Part shown: positions 1 to 5,499 of the stretch, in pieces
Layout: every line of letters begins with the position of its first letter
Position numbering within the stretch: position 1 is the first letter of the stretch
From: Bryobacterales bacterium
GTDB taxonomy: Bacteria; Acidobacteriota; Terriglobia; Bryobacterales; Bryobacteraceae
Reading direction: 5' to 3'
DNA length: 5,761 bases
NCBI GenBank assembly: GCA_025353235.1
Contig: JANXQZ010000736.1
Location: 1 to 5,761, forward strand
Notes under the pieces: generated by a model
Told to the model about the DNA's origin: nothing
The model's input: the letters and a program-made list of their open reading frames with translations, nothing else
Databases searched by the model: none
Program-made: the position numbers and the translations under genes

Positions 1-1
1 A

Positions 2-814
2 GTCACATTTGTGGCGCCGGGCAGCGGAGCGAGTGGAACATTCCCGATCGGATCAACGGCGGTGACGAACGCAGCTGGCCAAGCTTCGGTGGCCTTTACG
101 GCCAACGGCACGGCCGGCGGCCCATACACGGTGACGGCTTCGGTTCCTGGAGTGCCTTCAACGGCTAGCTTCTCCTTGACCAACACACTGCCGCCGCCTA
201 CCCAAATTGCGGCGACGGGCGGAACTCCGCAGTCGACTCCGGTCGGCTCGGCCTTTACCAGTCCGTTGGTTGCGACAGTGAAGGATGCTGGCGGCAATCC
301 TGTGAGCGGAGTGACGGTTACGTTTACTGCTCCGGGCAGCGGGGCGAGCGGAACATTCCCGAGCGGGAATACCGCAGTCACAAATGGATCGGGTGTCGCT
401 TCGGTGCCGTTCACGGCCAACTCGACTCCTGGCTCCTATAACGTGACAGGATCGGTGCCTGGAGTGGCTACTCCCGCCACCTTTGCGCTTACCAATACGA
501 TGCAGCTTCCGTTCATTCAAGCTCTCAGCGGAACGCCGCAGAGCGCTGAAGTGAATACGGCATTCGGTTCGCTTCTGGTTGCCAAGGTAACCGATTCTAT
601 CGGCAATCCCATCAGCGGGGTGACCGTGACCTTTACAGCTCCGGGTAGCGGACAAAGCGGCTCGATCGTCAGCTCGACCGGGAACAACACCGCAATCACT
701 GACGCGAACGGCTTGGCTTCGGTCGAGGTTAGATCGAACGGCACGTCGGGCGACTTCACAGTGGCGGCGACCATTCCGGGCGTAGCTCCGGCCAACTTCT
801 CTCTTACTAATTCG
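2..814 (+). repeat. Array of Big_1-like Ig repeats (type A), about 103-105 codons each
   Basis: Three units are visible: a partial one at 2-187, then about 203-499 and 512-814. Each complete unit begins with a G-T-P-Q-S motif (residues 71-75 and 174-178). It then has an F-x-x-x-L-V-A-K/T-V stretch, a GNP-V/I-SGVTVTFTAPGSG motif (about residues 96-111 and 199-214), an A-I/V-T-(x)n-G-x-A-S-V motif and a closing S/T-L-TN strand. This is the pattern of bacterial Ig-like domain 1 repeats found in invasins and in many large acidobacterial secreted proteins. The first two units are still close at DNA level, while the third is more diverged, with Ser-Ile-Val in place of Thr-Phe-Pro. The array probably extends upstream beyond the window. 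Confidence 0.85.
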
Positions 815-2827
815 CCTGTCGCAGTGGGTTCGCAGATCGTAGCGACCAATGCAGCAGTGGGAAAGAATCTGCAGATTCCCTACACCATTAATCTTCCAAC
901 CATCGCCCCCAGCGGCGGAGTCTTCGTGACGGTGACGTCGGGCGACTTTACGCAGCTGCTAGTGTCCGGTCGGGCGAGCGATCCGGGACAAGTGTCGATC
1001 ACTGTCAAGGTGCAAGCGGGGCTAAGCCAGACCAGCGTTTTTCTGCAAGGGATTGGGTCTAATGCAAACGTACCGCTGTATGTGAGCGCGCCAAATTACG
1101 CCACGGGGACCGCTACCATCGCGGTTACTCCTTCCGGCTTTGTTGTGGCGGGCCCGAATGGAATCGGGAACAGCTTCACTACGAATCAGGGGTCCACTAC
1201 CCAGTTGACGGTGAGTGCAGCCCGGCTCGACGCCAACCTGAATTATGTGGAGACTCAGTCTGTGCGGGCGGGCATCTTGGCCAGCGTGGATGTTACGAGC
1301 GGTGATACGAATATCGGAACGATCGACCAATCGCCTCTGATTTTCGCTACCGACAACGATCCGACGCATGCATCGACCAGCGCTTCGACTAACTTCATTG
1401 CCGGCAATACCGGCAGCACGACCGTAACCGCCTCTGTTCCGGCCGGGTTCAGCGCGCCTGCGGCCGGTGGCAACGCGGTCCTGGTTTCCGTGAATGCAGG
1501 ACTGCTCAATGTTGGATCTGTCTCCGTGGGTAATCAGCTGGAGACTACCACTAGCGTCACCTTGAACGGAGCTGCTCCGAACGGGGGGTTGACTGTGACG
1601 ATTACAAGCAACGATCCCAAGGTGCTGTTGCGGCGAGCGATCGACAGCGTCGGCTCGCCTTCGATCATGCTGCTAATTCCGAGTATGCAGAACCACACGC
1701 AAGACTTCTTCGTGGAAGGGCTGGCCTCGTCGGGCACCGTAACAATCACTGCCACCGCGACCGGTTTTGGAACCGCCAACGGGACGGTCACACTGACGCC
1801 TTCTGCCATCGTCATTGCCGGTCCTTTTGGAATAGGTGTTGCGAACTACACTACAACTACACAGTCACCGGCTACCATTTTCAATATTTATTCGGTGCAA
1901 CTGCTGGGTGGGGGTGCGACTGCGGTCCAGGAGATTCGGATGGACGGATCTGCAACTGTGAACGTAAAGAGCTCGAACATGGCAGTTGGGACAATCAGCA
2001 ACTCGCCGCTGACACTTAGCGGAGGCCAGTTCACTGCTAGCACTCAGCTCAATCCACTGAGCCCGGGAACAACGAATGTTTCCGTCGACGTTCCGAGCGG
2101 TGGGTTTAGCACGCCTCCGGTGCCGGATGCGAGCATAGCTGTTAAGGTCACTCAGCCAGGTATCGGGGTCACCTCGCAGGTGCCCATCGGCAACAACCTG
2201 CAAGTTCAAGGTTCCATCGTGCTCGGCCAAGCCGCGCCAGCAGGCGGCGTAGCCGTGACGCTGATGAGCAGCAACGCAAGTCAACTGGTGTTCTCAGCCT
2301 CGCCTACAACGGCGGGAACGGGCACGCTGGTGGTCACCGTTCCGGCTAACTCAACCAGCGCTACTTATTACCTGCAAGCTCTTGGATCGAGCGGCTCGGT
2401 AACGTACTCCGCTAAGGCGACCGGATTCAACGACGGCAGTGGAACCGTGTTGCTTTCGCCGTCGGGCGTGATAGTCGCTGGACAGTTCGGAAACGGGTTC
2501 ACTGGCACCTATCCCGCGAAGATTTCAGGCGGTCCCATGGCCCTTTTGATCTCCACCGCTCGGCTTAGCAGCAGCGGTGTCCTTCAGGAGACTCAGCAGT
2601 TAGCCGGCGGCCTCTCGTTGACGGCAACTCTTTCGAGCAACGCTCCAGGGGTCGGGACTGTGAGTCCTCTTCAGGTCACCATCTCTGGAGGGAGTGGCAG
2701 CGCCAATGCGCAGTTCAATCCGGTTAGCCCGGGATTGGTAACAATCTCGGTCCTGCCGCCATCCGGAGCTGGTTACACGATTGCTTCGCCTCAGTACGGC
2801 ATGGTGAAGTATAGCGTCACTCAATAA
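2..2827 (+). CDS. Large Ig-like repeat surface/secreted protein, 3' part (5' end outside window)
   Basis: The reading frame is open from the first complete codon at position 2 to a TAA stop at 2825-2827. The GTG at 11 is not the real start: the codons before it (V-T-F) continue the repeat motif VTVTFTAPGSG seen further on, so the gene is cut by the window edge. Residue numbers here count from that GTG. Residues 1-268 are Big_1-like (invasin/intimin-type) bacterial Ig repeats, one partial and two complete. Residues about 274-938 are three copies of a different ~220-residue module. The visible part is rich in Gly, Ser, Thr and Val and has no cysteine, as expected for exported beta-sandwich proteins. 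No transmembrane helix, LPXTG or PEP-CTERM signal is visible at the C-terminus, which ends in a plain strand-like KYSVTQ. The role is inferred to be surface or extracellular, perhaps adhesive or structural. The exact function is not recognisable. A paralogue follows 79 bp downstream. Confidence 0.9.
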   Translation, partial: VTFVAPGSGASGTFPIGSTAVTNAAGQASVAFTANGTAGGPYTVTASVPGVPSTASFSLTNTLPPPTQIAATGGTPQSTPVGSAFTSPLVATVKDAGGNPVSGVTVTFTAPGSGASGTFPSGNTAVTNGSGVASVPFTANSTPGSYNVTGSVPGVATPATFALTNTMQLPFIQALSGTPQSAEVNTAFGSLLVAKVTDSIGNPISGVTVTFTAPGSGQSGSIVSSTGNNTAITDANGLASVEVRSNGTSGDFTVAATIPGVAPANFSLTNSPVAVGSQIVATNAAVGKNLQIPYTINLPTIAPSGGVFVTVTSGDFTQLLVSGRASDPGQVSITVKVQAGLSQTSVFLQGIGSNANVPLYVSAPNYATGTATIAVTPSGFVVAGPNGIGNSFTTNQGSTTQLTVSAARLDANLNYVETQSVRAGILASVDVTSGDTNIGTIDQSPLIFATDNDPTHASTSASTNFIAGNTGSTTVTASVPAGFSAPAAGGNAVLVSVNAGLLNVGSVSVGNQLETTTSVTLNGAAPNGGLTVTITSNDPKVLLRRAIDSVGSPSIMLLIPSMQNHTQDFFVEGLASSGTVTITATATGFGTANGTVTLTPSAIVIAGPFGIGVANYTTTTQSPATIFNIYSVQLLGGGATAVQEIRMDGSATVNVKSSNMAVGTISNSPLTLSGGQFTASTQLNPLSPGTTNVSVDVPSGGFSTPPVPDASIAVKVTQPGIGVTSQVPIGNNLQVQGSIVLGQAAPAGGVAVTLMSSNASQLVFSASPTTAGTGTLVVTVPANSTSATYYLQALGSSGSVTYSAKATGFNDGSGTVLLSPSGVIVAGQFGNGFTGTYPAKISGGPMALLISTARLSSSGVLQETQQLAGGLSLTATLSSNAPGVGTVSPLQVTISGGSGSANAQFNPVSPGLVTISVLPPSGAGYTIASPQYGMVKYSVTQ
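17..47 (+). repeat. Direct DNA repeat, copy 1 (partner at 332-362)
   Basis: Bases 17-47 match 332-362 at 29 of 31 positions, offset by 315 bp (105 codons, one type A unit). A diverged third copy begins near 641. The match encodes the PGSGASGTFP core of the Ig repeat. Such near-identity at DNA level suggests fairly recent unit duplication or gene conversion, and is a likely site for recombination or assembly collapse. Confidence 0.85.
830..2824 (+). repeat. Three tandem copies of a ~220-residue module (module B1-B3)
   Basis: The copies cover about 830-1495, 1496-2152 and 2153-2824. They are defined by landmarks that recur every 220-223 residues. The first is V/I-G-x-x-L-Q/E at residues 283, 506 and 726. 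The second is A-P-x-GG at 299, 522 and 742. The third is P-S-(G/A)-x-V/I-x-x-A-G at 374, 597 and 817. Each is followed by an alternating hydrophobic segment, a Q-(x)-(V/I/L) R/A turn, and a closing P-x-G-F/Y-like strand. Each copy has two halves of roughly 110 residues, so it may be two beta-sandwich domains. I do not recognise it as a named family. Similar VG-NL / AP-GG / LxPSG repeats occur in large acidobacterial secreted proteins (from memory, not searched). Copy B2 departs most, with an EIRMDGS segment (residues 641-647) where the others have an R/A-(G)-G-L/I turn. Confidence 0.75.
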
Positions 2828-2906
2828 GGCGAGGCTGAAGTCGAGGGTATCGACCCAGGGGCGTACGCGATAGCGCGTACGCCCCTGACCGCTTAGAATA
2901 GGAACT
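2828..2906. other. 79-bp gap between the two module-B genes
   Basis: The gap contains the perfect hairpin at 2856-2887 and little else. A TAGAAT hexamer at 2894-2899 resembles a -10 box. It lies so close to the GTG start at 2907 that a transcript from it would be leaderless or nearly so. No good -35 lies 16-18 bp upstream, because that position falls inside the hairpin. No clear Shine-Dalgarno is present at a normal distance from the GTG. Confidence 0.5.
2856..2887. terminator. Perfect 14-bp stem, 4-nt loop; possible terminator or RNA processing hairpin
   Basis: Bases 2856-2869 are the exact reverse complement of 2874-2887, with loop ATAG (2870-2873). Each arm contains the self-complementary octamer GCGTACGC. 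The stem is strongly GC-rich and begins 29 bp after the stop of the first gene. There is no T-run after either arm, so a classical rho-independent terminator is not fully supported. A U-less terminator, a 3'-end protecting stem, an mRNA processing site between two linked genes, or a protein-binding palindrome are all possible. The stem itself is certain; its function is not. Confidence 0.55.
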
Positions 2907-4364
2907 GTGAATCAACTTAGCGCGGCAGCTTCCTGCCGCTTTTCTTCCAGAGTTTTGCTGGCTTGCGGTTTGGTCCTGCCTTTTGCGGCGCTGTCGAGCG
3001 CCCAACCAGTTACCGCTCCCAACCTCACGGTGGGACAGAATTTAGAAATTATCACAAACATCCCCCTAAAAGGTCCGGCCCCGAGCGGCGGAATGGTCCT
3101 GAAACTGGCCAGCGCCGATCCCGCCCGGATGCTGCTCTCGAACAGAGAAGACTTGCCAGGTTCTGGCGAAATCACGCTGAAAGTGCAGGAAGGCAGGACC
3201 GGAAGCCCGGAATTTGTAATTCAGGCTTTGGCAGGCAGCGGAACTGTCGCGTTCACTGGAACCGCCGCAGGTTTCGAAGACATACGGGGCACGGTGAACC
3301 TTGCGCCTTCCGGGATTGTCCTGAGCGGTCCGGCCCGCTTTGCCAAGACCCTCGCAACCACGTCTGGAGGATGGCCGGTTAAGCTGACCCTCTATTCAGC
3401 CTTGCTCGATTCTGCTGGAAAGTTTGTGACCGTTCAACAGGTCCGAGGAGGATTTGCAGCCAAGGTTCACCTCGCCAGTTCGAATACCTCGGTGGCTGCA
3501 GTCGAGACCCCGGCATTAACGATCGGAGGCGGGGAAGTGAGCGTAGTCACTCAGCTAAAACCAGCGCGCGCTGGGAGCACCGTGGTTTCCGTGGACGTTC
3601 CGCCAGGCTTCACCGCGCCGACTCAATTCACGAGCGTAACCGCCAACATTTTATTGCCAGGCATAGGCTTAACCGAAGATATGACCATCGGTCATGATCT
3701 GGAGGTCGGGGCTCATTTGACGCTCGGTGAACCTGCCCCCGCCGACGGCTTAAATGTGACGATCGTGAGTGCAGACCCAGCCAAGCTTCTGTTATCGGTC
3801 GGAAGGTTGGATCCAGCGGCCAAGTCGATTACTCTTCCTATTAAGGGAGGTACTTCGAACATTGGCTATTTTCTGCATGGCATAGGGGATTCGGGTTCAG
3901 TCTCGCACACTGCTGCAGCACCTGGATATCAGAGTCGCAGTGGAGTAGTAGCCCTCGGACCATCCGGTGTAATTCTCGCTGGACCCACGGGAGCCCCGGA
4001 TGAAGTGGAAATTCTCCGCCCGAAGGTGCCGCTAGGAGTCAACGGATTCTTCATACCACTGCCTGGCGCTCACCCCGTACATTTTGTGGCTTACATGGTC
4101 CAATTGGACCCGCTGACTCACAGGGGCGCGGATATCACAGTCCAAATGCTCCGCGCTGGACTCACGCTTAAGGTTACTCTGACGAATTCCGATCCTTCCG
4201 TGGGGACGGCTCCTTCCACGATAACGGTGGAGGGCGGCTCGGACCAAGGCGGGGCGGATTTCACGCCCCTTAAGGTGGGCTCTACCGTCATATCCGTCCT
4301 TACGCCTACGGGATATACAACGCCGAGCAACGCCACCACTCTAAAAGCGGTGGTGACGGAATGA
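2907..4364 (+). CDS. Exported protein with signal peptide and two copies of module B
   Basis: This 485-residue protein starts at GTG 2907, the only start after the in-frame TGA at 2886. It ends with TGA at 4362-4364. An AGGA at 2900-2903 is too close to be a good Shine-Dalgarno. The start is favoured because it gives a complete Sec signal peptide: Arg11 and Arg15, a hydrophobic core of about residues 16-29 and a likely cleavage after Ser-Ser-Ala32. The mature part holds two copies of the module that forms the C-terminal two-thirds of the gene before it. The landmarks are VGQNLE at 42 and IGHDLE at 261, APSGG at 58 and APADG at 277, and PSGIVLSGP at 134 and PSGVILAGP at 352. The only cysteines (10 and 20) are in the signal peptide. 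There is no visible C-terminal anchor. It is probably periplasmic, extracellular or surface-associated. The biochemical role is unknown. It reads as a compact paralogue of its neighbour, possibly a partner or remnant of duplication. Confidence 0.88.
   Translation: MNQLSAAASCRFSSRVLLACGLVLPFAALSSAQPVTAPNLTVGQNLEIITNIPLKGPAPSGGMVLKLASADPARMLLSNREDLPGSGEITLKVQEGRTGSPEFVIQALAGSGTVAFTGTAAGFEDIRGTVNLAPSGIVLSGPARFAKTLATTSGGWPVKLTLYSALLDSAGKFVTVQQVRGGFAAKVHLASSNTSVAAVETPALTIGGGEVSVVTQLKPARAGSTVVSVDVPPGFTAPTQFTSVTANILLPGIGLTEDMTIGHDLEVGAHLTLGEPAPADGLNVTIVSADPAKLLLSVGRLDPAAKSITLPIKGGTSNIGYFLHGIGDSGSVSHTAAAPGYQSRSGVVALGPSGVILAGPTGAPDEVEILRPKVPLGVNGFFIPLPGAHPVHFVAYMVQLDPLTHRGADITVQMLRAGLTLKVTLTNSDPSVGTAPSTITVEGGSDQGGADFTPLKVGSTVISVLTPTGYTTPSNATTLKAVVTE
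3027..4361 (+). repeat. Two further copies of module B (B4, B5)
   Basis: B4 covers about residues 41-249 and B5 about 250-485 of the exported protein. The landmark spacing between them is 218-219 residues, matching the 220-223 seen in the preceding gene. B5 carries an insertion of about 15-20 residues after the PSG motif (about residues 364-390), which contains a Pro-rich, loop-like stretch. The five copies are diverged at the protein level, with conserved Gly/Pro landmarks but variable strands. Little DNA-level identity remains, so the duplication is old. Confidence 0.7.
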
Positions 4365-4390
4365 TTGTCCTTGCGCCTAACTCCTAGATT
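4365..4390 (+). promoter_or_regulatory. Weak promoter candidate ahead of the structured RNA
   Basis: TTGTCC (4365-4370) could serve as a -35 box and TAGATT (4385-4390) as a -10 box. The 14-bp spacing is shorter than the usual 16-18 bp, so the -35 match is doubtful. In its favour, initiation about 6-7 bp after the -10 would fall at 4396-4397, at the foot of the closing stem of the structured RNA (4395). This is inference from hexamer matching only. Confidence 0.25.
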
Positions 4391-4394
4391 TTGG

Positions 4395-4486
4395 TGAGAG
4401 CGGCACAGAGGCCCATGAACCCTGCAAAGGGACACAAAGTCCGGTACGCGACGGACTTGCCATCCCAAATGCCACCGCCGCTCTCA
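4395..4486 (+). ncRNA. Structured RNA, GEMM-like (c-di-GMP-I / cGAMP) riboswitch candidate
   Basis: Seen directly: a perfect 10-bp closing stem (4395-4404 with 4477-4486), a hairpin CCCU-GCAA-AGGG with a GNRA tetraloop (4420-4431), and a perfect 7-bp hairpin (4437-4443 with 4452-4458, 8-nt loop). Two hairpins inside a closing stem over 92 nt is the layout of class I cyclic-dinucleotide riboswitches. From memory of that family, matching pieces are GCACAG at 4403-4408, AACC at 4418-4421, the GNRA loop, GGGACACAAAG at 4429-4439 (family GGGACGCAAAG) and UUGCC at 4457-4461 (family GUURCC/GUUGCC). Against it, the P3 arm is much shorter than usual with no recognisable tetraloop receptor, and extra bases lie between GGC and AACC. 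The element sits 86 nt upstream of the methyltransferase start, in its sense orientation. It could instead be an unrelated or new structured leader RNA. The fold is well supported; the ligand class is tentative. Confidence 0.5.
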
Positions 4487-4572
4487 ACTGTATTATATAC
4501 TACAAAACGATTCCTGGTCAGGCCTGCGCGCTACGGGCTTAAACCTCTATTCTAAAACATGCGGTAAATGAT
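4487..4572 (+). promoter_or_regulatory. Leader between the structured RNA and the methyltransferase start
   Basis: This AT-richer stretch would be the expression platform if the upstream RNA is a riboswitch. An imperfect 7-bp stem with two G-U pairs (4520-4526 with 4534-4540) is visible, overlapping a CAGGCCTG palindrome at 4519-4526. No T-run follows the stem, so it is not a convincing terminator. No clear Shine-Dalgarno precedes the ATG at 4573. TATTAT/TATACT hexamers at 4491-4501 look like -10 boxes but lack a -35 at proper spacing. Two minimal ORFs (ATG-CGG-TAA at 4559 and ATG-ATA-TGA at 4568) lie just before or across the start. Confidence 0.3.
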
Positions 4573-5499
4573 ATGATTCGCTACGTGAAGCCGCTCAGTA
4601 CCATTTTCGCGCTAATCGTTTTGGCGGCTGCCGGAGCTGCGGCGTACGCGTACTACGCTCCTTTTCGAGATATGGCTCTGGTCTTCGCCGGGAAGAGTCC
4701 CGAGTGCCCGCTTGGCGAAGCTGTGAAAAGCGAGCAGAACTTGGAGCAGCAGATTGCCTACAAGGACCGAATTCTGAATGCCAGCACGAAGCTGCAGGAC
4801 GATCCCAAGGGCTACCACTTGTGGGACACGCCCAAAGGACAATTCTGGGTTCCTCAAGGCAGTGATTACGTGCTGCCCTACAATTTGGCTGAACAGGAGC
4901 GGAAGATCTACGGGGTTGGCGCGAACGGTCCGCGAACGGGCGACATCGTTCTCGATTGCGGCGCTAACGTAGGCGTGACCATTCGGGAAGCTCTGAACGC
5001 GGGTGCCCAGAAGGTCATCGGCATCGAGCCGGGTCCGGAGAATCTGGAGTGCTTGCGCCGCAATTTCCCGTCCGAAATTTCCAGCGGCAGGGTCGTGATT
5101 TACGCGAAAGGAGTTTGGGACAAAGAGGAAGTGTTGACCTTTCGCGTGGACCCCACCAACTCGGCGGCCGACAGCTTTGTGCTCCAGCGCGAAGGCGCGG
5201 TGAACGTGGAGAAAGTTCCGGTTACCACCATCGACAAGCTGGTGAGCGAACTTAAACTGCCGCGAGTGGATTACATCAAGATGGATATTGAAGGGTCCGA
5301 AACGCGTGCGCTCGAAGGAGCCCGCGAGACGCTAGCCAAGTGGAAGCCTAGGATTTCCGTAGCGTCTTATCATGAGCCGGAGCACCCCAAGAGGATCCCC
5401 GAAATTATTCGTTCGGCCCGGCCCGATTATCAGATGCAGTGCGGTCCCTGCGCGGAGACGAGCACCGGGATTCGCCCTGATGTTTTGTATTTTCGGTAA
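4573..5499 (+). CDS. Membrane-anchored FkbM-family SAM-dependent methyltransferase
   Basis: The protein has 308 residues and starts at ATG 4573, the first start after an in-frame TAA at 4540. Residues about 9-29 form one hydrophobic segment preceded by Arg3 and Lys6, an uncleaved signal anchor or signal peptide. Residues about 120-300 are an FkbM-type Rossmann methyltransferase domain. Motif I is VLDCGANVG (126-134), the acidic SAM-ribose residue is Glu152 in IGIEPGPEN, and the family hallmark DYIKMDIEGSE spans 233-243, followed by the usual E-GA-E-L helix. FkbM enzymes typically O-methylate sugars or polyketide/glycan hydroxyls. The substrate here cannot be read from sequence. The positive-inside rule would place the catalytic domain outside the cytoplasm, odd for a SAM enzyme. 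No glycosyltransferases are visible nearby. The last 20 bases overlap the next gene. A GEMM-like RNA lies in the leader. Family call is confident; start and topology less so. Confidence 0.9.
   Translation: MIRYVKPLSTIFALIVLAAAGAAAYAYYAPFRDMALVFAGKSPECPLGEAVKSEQNLEQQIAYKDRILNASTKLQDDPKGYHLWDTPKGQFWVPQGSDYVLPYNLAEQERKIYGVGANGPRTGDIVLDCGANVGVTIREALNAGAQKVIGIEPGPENLECLRRNFPSEISSGRVVIYAKGVWDKEEVLTFRVDPTNSAADSFVLQREGAVNVEKVPVTTIDKLVSELKLPRVDYIKMDIEGSETRALEGARETLAKWKPRISVASYHEPEHPKRIPEIIRSARPDYQMQCGPCAETSTGIRPDVLYFR

Noticed and set aside
158..2824. Several minus-strand open frames opposite the large repeat gene
   Set aside because: Their translations are Arg/Ser/His-rich or low-complexity mirror images of the repeats and have no recognisable motif. 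The + strand frame is continuous and clearly repetitive protein.
4334..4355. 6-bp inverted repeat with a 10-nt loop at the end of the exported protein gene
   Set aside because: It lies within coding sequence, is short and is not followed by a T-run. It is too weak to call a terminator.
4032..4468. Minus-strand open frames across the end of the exported protein gene and the RNA element
   Set aside because: They show no recognisable domain and are opposed by a clear + strand gene. The part over the RNA is explained by its structure.
4491..4501. TATTAT/TATACT hexamers as a promoter for the methyltransferase
   Set aside because: The bases 16-18 bp upstream do not resemble a -35 box. The nearest TTGCCA (4457-4462) is over 30 bp away and belongs to the RNA structure.
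4559..4576. Two minimal upstream ORFs (ATG-CGG-TAA and ATG-ATA-TGA) touching the methyltransferase start
   Set aside because: They are very short and easily produced by chance in this AT-richer stretch. There is no ribosome binding site to support their translation.
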